Notes: generated from the sequence alone by a model not told the origin. 64,000 nt of DNA from Limnohabitans curvus (GCF_003063475.1 NZ_NESP01000001.1:2728001-2792000); one strand, 5' to 3'. Shown: positions 32,208-41,272, numbered from the stretch's first letter. Program-made: numbers and translations.

Positions 32208-32274
32208 TTAGGGATAAACCTAATAAATCAACTTGATTGATTAAGTCACAATAAATCAACTTGAGTGATTAATT
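32208..32274. promoter_or_regulatory. Repeated ROK-type operator upstream of the glucose ABC operon
   Basis: Two near-identical repeats starting AATAAATCAACTTGA lie at 32222-32245 and 32250-32272, with starts 28 bp apart. The first contains a perfect 13-bp dyad, AATCAA-C-TTGATT. A further inverted repeat, TTAGG-GATAAA-CCTAA, is at 32208-32223. The segment 32225-32246 matches 18 of 22 bases upstream of the fructose operon at 55644-55665. Repression by the ROK regulator at 53907-55121 is inferred. Confidence 0.6.
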
Positions 32275-32308
32275 CAAGTTTCAACACACTTTAGAGCGAG
32301 ACATTCTT

Positions 32309-33556
32309 ATGAAATTGAATCAACTTTTTTTGGCCTGTGCTGTCGCTTTGTCCGTGTCCGCAGCTGTGGCGGGCGAGGTCGAAGTCCTGCATTACTGGAC
32401 ATCGGGCGGCGAAGCCAAATCAGCCGCTGAGCTGAAAAAAATCATGGCTGCCAAAGGTCATGCCTGGAAAGATTTCGCAGTTGCGGGCGGCGGCGGTGAT
32501 AACGCGATGACTGTGTTGAAGAGCCGTGTGGTGGCAGGTAATCCACCATCAGCCGCACAAATCAAGGGCCCAGCGATTCAAGAGTGGGCACACGAGGGCG
32601 TGTTGGCCAACTTGGACAGCGTGGCGCACGCCGAGAAGTGGGACAGCTTGTTGCCACAGGTCGTCGCCAATGTCATGAAATACAAAGGCAGCTACGTAGC
32701 TGCCCCTGTCAACGTGCACCGTGTGAACTGGGTCTGGGCTAACCCAGAAGTGATGCAAAAAGCCGGCGTTGCCAAGATGCCCGCCAACTACGATGAGTTC
32801 TTCGTTGCCGCCGACAAGATCAAAAAGGCAGGCTTTATTGCTGTGGCACACGGTGGTCAAAACTGGCAAGACTTCACCACTTTTGAATCCGTGGTGTTGG
32901 GCGTGGGCGGTGCCACGTTTTATCAAGAGGCCTTGGTCAAACTCGACCCCAAAGCTTTGAACAGTCCGACGATGAAAAAGTCGCTCGAGACGTTCCGCAA
33001 GATCAAGAGCTACACCGACGCAGCCTCTCCTGGTCGCGATTGGAACTTGGCCACTGCCATGGTCATGCAAGGCAAGGCGGGTTTCCAGTTCATGGGTGAC
33101 TGGGCCAAGGGTGAGTTTGTGGCTGCAGGTAAAAAACCAGGCAAAGATTTCTTGTGTGCGGCAGCCCCAGGAACAGCGAAGTCATACACCTTCAACATCG
33201 ATTCATTCGCGATGTTCAAGCTCAAAGATGCCAGCGCACAAAAAGCTCAAGGTGATTTGGCCGCAGCGATCATGAGCACCGACTTCCAAGAGGTGTTCAA
33301 CCTCAACAAGGGTTCGATCCCTGTGCGTTTGAACATGTCGATGGCCAAGTTTGATGACTGCGCCAAGCTCTCCAGCAAAGACTTCGTGGACACCGCCAAG
33401 ACTGGCGGCTTGGTCCCCTCCGTGGCCCACGGCATGGCGATTTCGCCAGCAACCGAAGGCGCGATCAAAGATTTGGTGAGCCAGTTCTGGAACGACGACA
33501 AGATCAGCATTGACGATGGTCAAAAGCGTCTGGTTGCCGCCGCAGCCACCAAATAA
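32309..33556 (+). CDS. Sugar ABC transporter substrate-binding protein, GtsA-like
   Basis: A 415-residue periplasmic binding protein of the CUT1 class with a signal peptide. The segments EVLHYWTSGGEAKSA, AVAGGGGDNAMTVLKSR, GNPPSAAQIKGP and GSIPVRLNMSM closely match the Pseudomonas glucose/mannose binding protein GtsA, so glucose is the most likely ligand. It begins an operon with a porin, two permeases and an ATPase. Repeated operator-like sequences precede it. Confidence 0.9.
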   Translation: MKLNQLFLACAVALSVSAAVAGEVEVLHYWTSGGEAKSAAELKKIMAAKGHAWKDFAVAGGGGDNAMTVLKSRVVAGNPPSAAQIKGPAIQEWAHEGVLANLDSVAHAEKWDSLLPQVVANVMKYKGSYVAAPVNVHRVNWVWANPEVMQKAGVAKMPANYDEFFVAADKIKKAGFIAVAHGGQNWQDFTTFESVVLGVGGATFYQEALVKLDPKALNSPTMKKSLETFRKIKSYTDAASPGRDWNLATAMVMQGKAGFQFMGDWAKGEFVAAGKKPGKDFLCAAAPGTAKSYTFNIDSFAMFKLKDASAQKAQGDLAAAIMSTDFQEVFNLNKGSIPVRLNMSMAKFDDCAKLSSKDFVDTAKTGGLVPSVAHGMAISPATEGAIKDLVSQFWNDDKISIDDGQKRLVAAAATK

Positions 33557-33600
33557 GCAGCAGCTTGACTGTTGAAACATAAACCTTGGAGATACGAATA

Positions 33601-34848
33601 ATGAAAATGAAATTAACTTGCGCAGCTGCAGTTCTGTGCTGCTTGAGCACAGCGGTGATGGCCGCTGATGTGGGTGGCGTCGAAGTCACGGGTTATAGCC
33701 GCGGCGGTGGTGTGTACAGCTACAACAAAGACCAACAAGTCAAAGGTGGTTTGACGCTTGGCGGGGACTTGCAAAAGTACCGTTTGGGTAATGAGGGTGA
33801 CTACGGTGTTGAAGTCAACATTGCTAAAACCTTTGACGTCGAAGGCGTGAAATACAAACTCGACTACATGCCCACCAAGTGGAACAGCGGCAACGTCGGC
33901 ACAGAACAAGCCTTCGTTGAAATGAGTGGTTTGGGTTTTGCACCCGAAGCCAAAATTTGGGTGGGTCAACGCCGTCTTCGTATCCAAGACGTGCACATCG
34001 TAGACAAGTTCTTGCTTGACTATGGTGTGAACCAAGGTACTGGTTTTACAGATTTGTCTGTGGGTAGTGTCAAAGTGGGCGCCGCTTTGCAAACCGGCGA
34101 CACCTTTGATAAAAAGATGATTGCTGGGACCTCGGCTAACCGTTTGAACGTGGATATTTCCGACATTAACAGCAACCCTGGTGGCAAAGTCCGCGTGATG
34201 TTGACTTCGGTCAGCACATCGGGTTTGGCAAGTAGCGGTGGTTCAGGCTTGTCAGTCAACCACAACCAATCTGATTTCTTGGTCAAAGGTTTGACCAATA
34301 GCTTGTTTTTGCAAACATCCAGTGGTTATGCTGCATTGAACGGCCAGTTCAACAACTTCTACAACGTTTACACCGGCAGCACTGTGCCGGAATACGGAAA
34401 AAAATCAAACCGTATCGCTGATTCGATCAACTGGCAGTCGGGCCGTTTTGGCGGTCAAGCCATCGTGGGTTATCAAACCACGAAGGCAGATAACAGCAGT
34501 GTGACAACCAAGGACACGTCTTTGGGTGGTCGTATTTCTTATGCCTACACCAACAACTTCAAAATGTTGGTCGAAGCCGGTACAACGTCACGCAAATTCA
34601 GCGACAACACAGCGGCTCAGCGTTTGAACAAACTCACGATCGCGCCAACTATCGCGTTGTCACCAGATTTTTGGTCACGCCCTGAATTGCGTTTTTATGT
34701 GACACGTGCGAACTGGAATGCTGCGGCAGCAACAGCCAACGCGGCCACAACAGATGCCGCAGGTGTTTCTCAACCCGATACAGGCTTTGGTGCCAACGGT
34801 CGCACCTCACAAACACTCGCTGGCGTTCAGTACGAAGTGTGGTGGTAA
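33601..34848 (+). CDS. LamB-type carbohydrate porin
   Basis: A 415-residue outer-membrane porin of the maltoporin family: signal peptide, GYSRGGG at the start of the barrel, KYRLGNEGDYG, WVGQRRLRIQDVHIVDKF, and a C-terminal GVQYEVWW ending in aromatic Trp, as LamB does. GGAG lies 8 bp before the ATG. Placed inside a glucose-type importer operon, it likely passes glucose or small oligosaccharides. Pseudomonads use OprB at this position, so the porin type is different. Confidence 0.87.
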   Translation: MKMKLTCAAAVLCCLSTAVMAADVGGVEVTGYSRGGGVYSYNKDQQVKGGLTLGGDLQKYRLGNEGDYGVEVNIAKTFDVEGVKYKLDYMPTKWNSGNVGTEQAFVEMSGLGFAPEAKIWVGQRRLRIQDVHIVDKFLLDYGVNQGTGFTDLSVGSVKVGAALQTGDTFDKKMIAGTSANRLNVDISDINSNPGGKVRVMLTSVSTSGLASSGGSGLSVNHNQSDFLVKGLTNSLFLQTSSGYAALNGQFNNFYNVYTGSTVPEYGKKSNRIADSINWQSGRFGGQAIVGYQTTKADNSSVTTKDTSLGGRISYAYTNNFKMLVEAGTTSRKFSDNTAAQRLNKLTIAPTIALSPDFWSRPELRFYVTRANWNAAAATANAATTDAAGVSQPDTGFGANGRTSQTLAGVQYEVWW

Positions 34849-34869
34849 GCAACGGTTGAACGAGGGATT

Positions 34870-34897
34870 GGGAAAGGGGCAACCCTTTCCCTTTTTT
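34870..34897 (+). terminator. Intra-operon terminator after the porin gene
   Basis: GGGAAAGGG and CCCTTTCCC flank a short loop and are followed by six T residues. It lies between the porin and the first permease, so binding protein and porin would be made in excess over the membrane components. Confidence 0.85.
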
Positions 34898-34920
34898 GCT
34901 TCTTACATAAAGGCATCCAG

Positions 34921-35802
34921 ATGCAAAAGCATCGCTTAGAAACGTTAATACCCAAATTGGTGGTCGCCCCAGGCTTGATGCTGGGCTTTGCATTCATCTA
35001 TGGCTTCATGATTTGGAACGGTGTGCTGTCAGTCACCGCGTCTCGCATGTTGCCCAATTACGAATTTGTTGGCTTGGCGCAATACGCCAAGTTGTGGGAG
35101 ATGGACCGTTGGTGGGTCGCCCTGAAGAACTTGGCTATTTTTGGCATCGGCTATGTGGGCGGTGCGATGGCCTTGGGGGTGTTCCTCGCTGTGCTGTTGG
35201 ATCAGAAGGTTCGAGCAGAAGGTTTCATTCGCACGGTGTACCTGTACCCCATGGCCTTGTCATTTGTGGTGACAGGCACAGCATGGAAATGGCTACTCAA
35301 CCCGAGCATGGGTTTGGAAAAACTCATGCATGACTGGGGCTGGGAAAGCTTCACTTTTGGTTGGCTGGTCGACAGCGAGATGGCAATTTACTGCGTCGTG
35401 ATTGCTGGTATTTGGCAATCTGCGGGTTTTGCCATGGCATTGTTTTTGGCGGGCTTGCGCGGGATTGATGACAGCATCATCAAAGCTGCACAAATTGATG
35501 GCGCATCGCTGCCGCGTATTTATTGGCGCATCGTGTTGCCAGCGTTGCGCCCTGTGTTTTTCTCAACCTTGATGGTGCTCTCGCATTTGGCCATCAAGAG
35601 CTTTGATCTGATCATGGCTTTGACGTCTGGTGGCCCCGGTTACGCCACCGATGTGCCCGCCACATTCATGTATGCGATGAGCTTCACGCGTGGACAAATT
35701 GGTTTGGGTGCAGCCAGCGCCACCATGATGTTGGCCACAGTCGCTGCATTGGTGGTGCCTTATCTGTACAGCGAGTTGCGGAGTAAAAACCATGAGCACT
35801 AA
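34921..35802 (+). CDS. Sugar ABC transporter permease, GtsB-like
   Basis: A 293-residue CUT1 permease with six membrane helices and the EAA-type loop (EAA equivalent: IIKAAQIDGASLPRIYWRIV), the contact site for the ATPase. It follows the attenuating hairpin and overlaps the second permease by 11 bp. Forms the channel together with that protein. Confidence 0.92.
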   Translation: MQKHRLETLIPKLVVAPGLMLGFAFIYGFMIWNGVLSVTASRMLPNYEFVGLAQYAKLWEMDRWWVALKNLAIFGIGYVGGAMALGVFLAVLLDQKVRAEGFIRTVYLYPMALSFVVTGTAWKWLLNPSMGLEKLMHDWGWESFTFGWLVDSEMAIYCVVIAGIWQSAGFAMALFLAGLRGIDDSIIKAAQIDGASLPRIYWRIVLPALRPVFFSTLMVLSHLAIKSFDLIMALTSGGPGYATDVPATFMYAMSFTRGQIGLGAASATMMLATVAALVVPYLYSELRSKNHEH

Positions 35803-36661
35803 GTTCTTTTCGATCCACATACTCTCGCGTGCAGTGTTGTATGCCACGCTGTTGATCGGTGCCGTTTTCTTCTTAGCGCCTTTGTATGTGATGGTTGTGA
35901 CCTCACTCAAAGACGCGGATGAAATACGCCAGAACAGTTTGGTGAGTTTGCCCGGAGGCGTCAATTTAGACGCGTGGCGGTTGGCTTGGGATTCAGCCTG
36001 CACCGGCGCGCAGTGCTCTGGCCTAGAGCCATTCTTTTGGAACTCGGTGTGGATGACCATTCCCGCTGTGTTGATCTCCACCACATGGGGCGCCCTGAAC
36101 GGCTATGTGCTGAGCTTGTGGAAATTTCGCGGCAGCGAAACCTTGTTTGCATTTTTGTTGTTTGGTGTGTTCATGCCATTTCAAGTGGTGCTGCTGCCCA
36201 TGAGCCAAGTCTTGGGTTGGTTGGGGCTCTCTAGCTCGATCATGGGCCTGATCTTGGTTCACTTGCTGGCAGGCTTGCCCAGCACGAGCTTGTTCTTTCG
36301 CAACTACTACGCAGCCGTGCCGAAAGATTTGCTCAACGCCGCACGCATGGACGGGGCAGGCTTTTGGATGATCTTTTTTCGCATCATCGTACCTATGTCC
36401 ACGCCCATCGTGATGGTCACTTTGATTTGGCAGTTCACCCAAATTTGGAATGACTTCTTGTTTGGTGTGGCCTTCAGTGGCGCAGACTCCAAACCCATCA
36501 CCGTCGGTTTGAACAACTTGGCTAACACCACCAGCAGCGTCAAAGCCTACAACGTGGACATGGCGGCTGCGTTGATTGCGGGCTTGCCCACCATGTTGGT
36601 CTACGTGGTGGCCGGACGATATTTTGTGCGCGGCCTTACTGCCGGCGCCGTGAAAGGTTAA
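35792..36661 (+). CDS. Sugar ABC transporter permease, GtsC-like
   Basis: A 289-residue CUT1 permease with six helices; the coupling loop reads LLNAARMDGAGFWMIFFRII. GtsC-type features include a cysteine-containing periplasmic loop (SACTGAQCSG). The overlap with the preceding gene and the 12-bp gap to the ATPase show one transcription unit. Confidence 0.92.
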   Translation: MSTKFFSIHILSRAVLYATLLIGAVFFLAPLYVMVVTSLKDADEIRQNSLVSLPGGVNLDAWRLAWDSACTGAQCSGLEPFFWNSVWMTIPAVLISTTWGALNGYVLSLWKFRGSETLFAFLLFGVFMPFQVVLLPMSQVLGWLGLSSSIMGLILVHLLAGLPSTSLFFRNYYAAVPKDLLNAARMDGAGFWMIFFRIIVPMSTPIVMVTLIWQFTQIWNDFLFGVAFSGADSKPITVGLNNLANTTSSVKAYNVDMAAALIAGLPTMLVYVVAGRYFVRGLTAGAVKG

Positions 36662-36673
36662 GAGGAATAGAAC

Positions 36674-37738
36674 ATGTCTTCAGCATTGAAAATCAGCGGC
36701 ATTCGTAAATGCTTTGGTCAGGGTGACAACACGGTGGAGGTGCTCAAACGCATCGACATCGACGTGGCGCCTGGTGAGTTTTTGATCTTGGTGGGGCCTT
36801 CGGGTTGCGGCAAGTCCACCTTGCTCAACATCATTGCGGGTTTGGAAGAGCCTACCGAAGGCAGCATCTCGATTGGCAACAAAAACGTGGTCGGCGTGCC
36901 GCCCGCGCAGCGCGATATTGCGATGGTGTTTCAGAGCTACGCGCTGTACCCCACGATGAGCGTGGCCGAGAACATTGGCTTTGCCCTCGAAATCCGCAAA
37001 GTGCCCAAGGCCGAGCGTCAAGCGCGCATTGCCGAAGTTGCTGCCATGTTGCAGATTGAGCATTTGCTGGACCGTCGCCCCTCGCAACTCTCGGGCGGCC
37101 AACGTCAGCGCGTGGCCATGGGCCGTGCCTTGGCGCGTAACCCACAGCTGTTCTTGTTTGACGAACCCCTGTCTAACCTCGACGCCAAGCTGCGCGTGGA
37201 AATGCGTGCCGAAATCAAACGCTTGCACCTACTCAGCGGCATCACCAGCGTGTATGTGACGCATGACCAAGTTGAAGCCATGACCTTGGGCAGCCGCATC
37301 GCGGTGATGAAGGGGGGCGTGCTGCAACAGTTGGGCACGCCAGACGAAATTTACAACCGACCTGCCAACACCTACGTGGCCACGTTCATTGGTTCACCCA
37401 CGATGAACTTGATTGAGGGCCGTGTATCTGGCACTGAACATTTCATGATTGCAGGCGCACAACTGAGCTTGATGGCTCCGAACCACAGCGACACACCCAC
37501 CTTGCTTGGTTTGCGTCCAGAGCACATCCGCTTGAGCGATGCAGCGCAGTGGCGTGGCGTCGTGAATTTGGTAGAGCCGACAGGTGCCGATACCTATGTG
37601 GTGGTCGACACGTCTGCGGGCAAGGTCACCGTGCGCGCCGCGCCGCAAACGTTGGTGCGTCCGGGTGATTCTGTGGGCTTAGAGATTCAAGCCGAACACG
37701 TGACTTGGTTCGACCAAGCCTCTGGCTTGCGTTTGTAA
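36674..37738 (+). CDS. Sugar ABC transporter ATP-binding protein, GtsD/UgpC-like
   Basis: A 354-residue MalK-type ATPase: Walker A GPSGCGKST, signature LSGGQRQRVAMGRA, Walker B LFLFDEPLSNLD and H-loop VTHDQVEAM, followed by the C-terminal TOBE regulatory domain. AGAGGAA precedes the ATG. Energises the glucose-type importer; ATPases of this class can serve several CUT1 systems. Confidence 0.93.
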   Translation: MSSALKISGIRKCFGQGDNTVEVLKRIDIDVAPGEFLILVGPSGCGKSTLLNIIAGLEEPTEGSISIGNKNVVGVPPAQRDIAMVFQSYALYPTMSVAENIGFALEIRKVPKAERQARIAEVAAMLQIEHLLDRRPSQLSGGQRQRVAMGRALARNPQLFLFDEPLSNLDAKLRVEMRAEIKRLHLLSGITSVYVTHDQVEAMTLGSRIAVMKGGVLQQLGTPDEIYNRPANTYVATFIGSPTMNLIEGRVSGTEHFMIAGAQLSLMAPNHSDTPTLLGLRPEHIRLSDAAQWRGVVNLVEPTGADTYVVVDTSAGKVTVRAAPQTLVRPGDSVGLEIQAEHVTWFDQASGLRL

Positions 37739-37758
37739 CGCGAACGTGGGGCGTGCGT

Positions 37759-37774
37759 CTGAACCCAAGTTCAG
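37759..37774. terminator. Small dyad between convergent ATPase and lacI-type genes
   Basis: CTGAAC-CCAA-GTTCAG gives a 6-bp stem that overlaps the stop codon of the LacI-type gene. No T run follows on either strand, so a terminator role is weakly supported. Confidence 0.3.
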
Positions 37775-38796
37775 GTGCTACCGCGCACCATCAGCTCGTA
37801 GCCCACGTCCACGCTAGGCGTTGGCACATCTTCTTCGCGCATCAGGTTCAACAGCATCTTGGCTGCGGCTTCACCAATGGCAGCGCGTGGCGTGCGAATG
37901 GTGGTCAGGCCCGGGCCAATCAAGTCGCTGCCCGTGAGGTCGTTGAAACCAGCAATGGCCAATTGCTGCGGTACTTTGATTTTCAAGCGTTGGGCCGCCA
38001 ACAACGCGCCTTGGGCCAAGTCGTCGTTACAGAAGAAGATGGCGTCAATGCTGGGGTCATTCGCCATGATGTGTTGCAGCATTTCTCCGCCCAAGGCCAT
38101 GGATGAAGGCGACTTGTTGGTGTAGCTGAGTGCCTTGTCATACAGCTTGACCGCCTTTAAGGCCTTGCGCCATCCATCCAAGCGTTGCATCGTGCGTGGG
38201 TCGAGTTGGGCGGCGGCAAAGGCAATGCGTTGGCGTCCGCGTTGTAGCAAATGCTCGGTCAACGTCATGGCCGCTTGTGTTTGTGAGAACCCCACACTGT
38301 TCACATCGGGCGATTGCGCGAGTTCCATCATGTGCACACACGGAATGCCACTTTTTTCAATCAGCTCCCGCGCTGCGTCGCTGCGGTCTAAGCCGGTCAC
38401 CAAGATGCCGGCAGGGCGGTGTTGTAGCTGCTCACGCAAGAGTTGCTCTTCTTCGCGTGTGTCGTAATGGGTGATGCCAATCAAACTTTGGTAGCCGGCG
38501 TGGCGCAGTGTTTTTTGGATGGACTCCAACACGTCCACAAACAAGTTGTTAGACAACATCGGAATCAACACCGCCACGTGGTCGCTGTGACGCGAGGCGA
38601 GGGCGCGTGCGGCGGGATCGGGGGTGTAGCCCAGCTTTAAGGCCGCGGTTTTGACACGGTCGGTTAAGTCGCTGGCCACAGCGCGCTCACCGCGTAACGC
38701 ACGCGACACCGTGATGGGGCTGACCTTGGCCAACGCCGCCACATCAGCCAGTGTTACGCGGCCTGTGGCGCGAGAACGGGTTTTGTTTGGCTTCAT
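37771..38796 (-). CDS. LacI family repressor, probable gluconate regulator
   Basis: A 341-residue LacI/GalR regulator. The N-terminal helix-turn-helix and hinge (VTLADVAALAKVSPITVSRAL) precede a periplasmic-binding-like sensor domain. It is divergent from gntK and the TRAP genes with two identical GATAGCGCTATC palindromes between them, the classic LacI-family operator shape. GntR-type repression relieved by gluconate or 6-phosphogluconate is inferred from position. Confidence 0.9.
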   Translation of the reverse strand: MKPNKTRSRATGRVTLADVAALAKVSPITVSRALRGERAVASDLTDRVKTAALKLGYTPDPAARALASRHSDHVAVLIPMLSNNLFVDVLESIQKTLRHAGYQSLIGITHYDTREEEQLLREQLQHRPAGILVTGLDRSDAARELIEKSGIPCVHMMELAQSPDVNSVGFSQTQAAMTLTEHLLQRGRQRIAFAAAQLDPRTMQRLDGWRKALKAVKLYDKALSYTNKSPSSMALGGEMLQHIMANDPSIDAIFFCNDDLAQGALLAAQRLKIKVPQQLAIAGFNDLTGSDLIGPGLTTIRTPRAAIGEAAAKMLLNLMREEDVPTPSVDVGYELMVRGST

Positions 38797-38842
38797 GTGG
38801 CTCAGGGTTTTTGCTAGGTTGTAAACGGTTTGATTTATTTAT

Positions 38843-38854
38843 GATAGCGCTATC
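38843..38854. promoter_or_regulatory. LacI-type operator 1
   Basis: GATAGCGCTATC is a perfect 12-bp palindrome with the central CG typical of LacI-family operators. It lies 47 bp upstream of the repressor gene start, suggesting autoregulation. An identical core occurs at 38912-38923. Confidence 0.8.
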
Positions 38855-38856
38855 CA

Positions 38857-38894
38857 AGAGCAGGCGATGTGATGGTTATCACTGAGCTTGCTCT
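38857..38894. promoter_or_regulatory. CRP-like site inside a longer dyad
   Basis: TGTGA-TGGTTA-TCACT at 38868-38883 matches the CRP consensus TGTGA-N6-TCACA in nine of ten half-site positions. It sits in the middle of a larger inverted repeat, AGAGCA at 38857-38862 against TGCTCT at 38889-38894. It lies between the two LacI operators, in place for activator and repressor to act together. Confidence 0.6.
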
Positions 38895-38910
38895 ACTTTT
38901 AATCCAAATG

Positions 38911-38924
38911 GGATAGCGCTATCC
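38911..38924. promoter_or_regulatory. LacI-type operator 2
   Basis: GGATAGCGCTATCC is a 14-bp perfect palindrome, 12 bp upstream of the gntK start. Its centre is 69 bp from that of operator 1, so a tetrameric or paired repressor could loop the DNA. Confidence 0.82.
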
Positions 38925-38935
38925 AATCTTTAAGC

Positions 38936-39454
38936 ATGAATGGAAATGAATCGATGAGTCCTGTGGTCATCATGGGTGTGGCTGGTTGCGGCAAGTCCAG
39001 CTTTGCGGCAGCCTTGTCGCAAGCCTTGGGCTGGCAGTTGATTGAAGGGGATGAGTTTCATCCGCCTGAAAACGTCAACAAAATGCGCGCAGGTGTTCCC
39101 TTGACCGATGATGATCGTGCCGGTTGGTTGGATGTGTTGGCCAACGAGCTGGTGCAACGTGGCCCACACGCCGTGTTGACGTGTTCAGCCTTGAAAAAGG
39201 CCTACCGTGACAGTTTGCGTCAAAGCGTGCCCGCCTTGCGCTTTGTGCACCTCGATCTCACGCGTGAGCAATCCATCGCGCGTGTGACGCAACGACCCGG
39301 CCACTACTTTCAGCCCGCCTTGGTGGACAGCCAATTTGCGGCTTTAGAAAAACCAGTGGACGAAGCCGGCGTGTTCACCGCAGACGCCACGCAAAGTATT
39401 GAAACGATCCAAGTGCAAGTGTGTGCTTGGTTGCAATCCAAGGAGTGTGTATGA
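38936..39454 (+). CDS. gntK: Gluconokinase
   Basis: GntK phosphorylates D-gluconate to 6-phosphogluconate, feeding the Entner-Doudoroff enzymes encoded 9 kb downstream. The 172-residue product has the P-loop MGVAGCGKSS, EGDEFHPPENVNKM and LTCSALKKAYRD, all diagnostic. An internal ATG at 38954 (MSPVVIMGV) is an equally plausible start. The stop overlaps the TRAP small permease gene by 4 bp. Confidence 0.94.
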   Translation: MNGNESMSPVVIMGVAGCGKSSFAAALSQALGWQLIEGDEFHPPENVNKMRAGVPLTDDDRAGWLDVLANELVQRGPHAVLTCSALKKAYRDSLRQSVPALRFVHLDLTREQSIARVTQRPGHYFQPALVDSQFAALEKPVDEAGVFTADATQSIETIQVQVCAWLQSKECV

Positions 39455-39951
39455 GTACCAATCAAACCACCTCACGCAGTCAGTCCATCGCGCACGTGAT
39501 GATGGCCGCGTGTTTGGGTGTCATGGCGGTGGCCGTGTTTTTCAACGTGGTGTTGCGCTACGGATTTGGCAGCGGCATTGCGGCGAGTGAAGAGCTCTCG
39601 CGTTTGTTGTTTGTGTGGATGGTGTTCATTGGCGCCACCGCAGCTTATCCAGCGGGTGAGCACATGGCCTTCACCAGCTTCGTCGCCGGTTTACGCCATC
39701 ACCCCAAAACGCTCCAAGCGTTGACGATTTTGATTCGTGCCTTGGTGATTCTGAGCTGCCTGATGTTGGGCCGTGGCGCTTGGCAGCAAGTGGAAGTGGG
39801 GTTGTCTAGCAATTCGGTGGTGTTGGGTTATCCCAATTGGTTGCTGCCATTGCCTGTGTTGTTGTCCTCCTTGGCGATTGGCTTGATGGCACTCAAAGAA
39901 TTGATTCAAAACAAACCGATGGACTTTGACCACGGCGTGGACGTGGAGTAA
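39451..39951 (+). CDS. TRAP transporter small permease (DctQ)
   Basis: A 166-residue, four-helix DctQ-type subunit with the conserved SEELSRLLFVWMVFIGA region. AGGAG lies 6 bp before the ATG at 39451, which overlaps the gntK stop. With DctM and DctP it makes a tripartite, ion-driven importer. Linkage with gntK points to gluconate as substrate. Confidence 0.9.
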   Translation: MSTNQTTSRSQSIAHVMMAACLGVMAVAVFFNVVLRYGFGSGIAASEELSRLLFVWMVFIGATAAYPAGEHMAFTSFVAGLRHHPKTLQALTILIRALVILSCLMLGRGAWQQVEVGLSSNSVVLGYPNWLLPLPVLLSSLAIGLMALKELIQNKPMDFDHGVDVE

Positions 39952-39956
39952 ACAGC

Positions 39957-41249
39957 ATGACACCAGAAGCACAAGCATTCATTGTTTTCTCGGCGGGCAT
40001 GTTGTTGCTCATGGGCATTGGCCTCAACATGGCGTTTGCCTTGGTTCTCACAGGCGCAGGCATGGCATGGACCCTCGACTTTTGGGATACCCAATTGCTC
40101 GCGCAAAACTTGGTCGCGGGCGTGGACAGCTTTCCATTGTTGGCCGTGCCGTTTTTCATCTTGGCCGGTGAGTTGATGAACTCAGGTGGCATCAGCCGCC
40201 GCATCATCGACATGGCGCAAGCCTGGGTGGGTCACATCCGCGGTGGTTTGGGTTTTGTGGCGATTGGCGCTGCGGTGCTCATGGCCAGCATGAGCGGTTC
40301 TGCCTTGGCCGACACCGCCGCGTTGGCCACCATTTTGTTGCCCATGATGAAGCGTCAGGGCTACCCCATGCACACCTCGGCAGGCTTGATTGCCTCGGGC
40401 GGCATCATTGCCCCCATCATTCCGCCATCCATGCCGTTTGTGATTTATGGCGTGACCACCAACACCTCCATCTCTTCTTTGTTCTTGTCTGGCATCGTGC
40501 CCGGACTGATCATGGGCATTGGTTTGATCGTGGCGTGGAAGCTTCAACTGCGCGACATGGATTTGCCTCAAGGTGAAAAACTTCCCTTGATCGAGCGTTT
40601 GCACGCCACACGCAAAGCCTTCTGGGCCATGCTCATGCCGCTCATCATCATTGGTGGCATGAAGACGGGTATCTTCACGCCCACTGAAGCGGCTGTGGTC
40701 GCCGCGTTTTACGCCTTGGTCGTCGCGTTGGTGATTCACCGCGAAATGAAGCTGATGGAGATTCACGAGGTCTTGGTCCGTGCTGCCAAAACCACAGCGG
40801 TGGTGATGTTCTTGTGCGCAGGCGCACAAGTGGCGAGCTACATGATCACCTTGGCTGATTTGCCCACAGTGCTCACAGGTTGGTTGGGCCCACTGGTCGA
40901 GAGCCCACGCGTGTTGATGGCGGTGATGATGATCACGCTGGTGCTGATTGGCACTGCGTTGGACCTCACACCCACGATTTTGATTTTTGCGCCCGTGATG
41001 TTGCCCATCGCGGTGAAGGCTGGCATTGACCCCGTGTATTTCGGGTTGATGTTTGTGCTCAATGGCGCGATTGGTTTGATCACACCGCCTGTCGGCACTG
41101 TGCTCAATGTGGTGGCTGGTGTGGGGCGTTTGTCCATGCACCAAGTCATCAAAGGGGTGAACCCGTTTTTGGTGACTTACCTCATCATCTTGACTGCGTT
41201 TGTTTTGTTCCCACAAATCGTGACCGCCCCTGTGGCGTGGATGCGATAA
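39957..41249 (+). CDS. TRAP transporter large permease (DctM)
   Basis: A 430-residue protein with about twelve hydrophobic helices and the DctM hallmarks VPFFILAGELMNSGGIS, SGSALADTAAL and GGIIAPIIPPSMPFVIYG. It contains the substrate path of the tripartite transporter. Five bases after DctQ. Confidence 0.94.
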   Translation: MTPEAQAFIVFSAGMLLLMGIGLNMAFALVLTGAGMAWTLDFWDTQLLAQNLVAGVDSFPLLAVPFFILAGELMNSGGISRRIIDMAQAWVGHIRGGLGFVAIGAAVLMASMSGSALADTAALATILLPMMKRQGYPMHTSAGLIASGGIIAPIIPPSMPFVIYGVTTNTSISSLFLSGIVPGLIMGIGLIVAWKLQLRDMDLPQGEKLPLIERLHATRKAFWAMLMPLIIIGGMKTGIFTPTEAAVVAAFYALVVALVIHREMKLMEIHEVLVRAAKTTAVVMFLCAGAQVASYMITLADLPTVLTGWLGPLVESPRVLMAVMMITLVLIGTALDLTPTILIFAPVMLPIAVKAGIDPVYFGLMFVLNGAIGLITPPVGTVLNVVAGVGRLSMHQVIKGVNPFLVTYLIILTAFVLFPQIVTAPVAWMR

Positions 41250-41272
41250 GTTTTAACCCAAGGAGACTTCCC

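Noticed and set aside
32222..32272. Start of a CRISPR array
   Set aside because: Only two repeats of about 23 bp separated by a few bases exist. They contain a dyad and lie in a promoter, which fits an operator; no cas genes are present.
40182..41216. Long open frame antisense to the TRAP large permease
   Set aside because: It is rich in His and Gln, has no recognisable domain, and mirrors the codon pattern of dctM, which is a certain gene. Similar antisense frames over ispG (11467-12519), der (16379-17308) and rluB (7508-8206) were rejected for the same reason.
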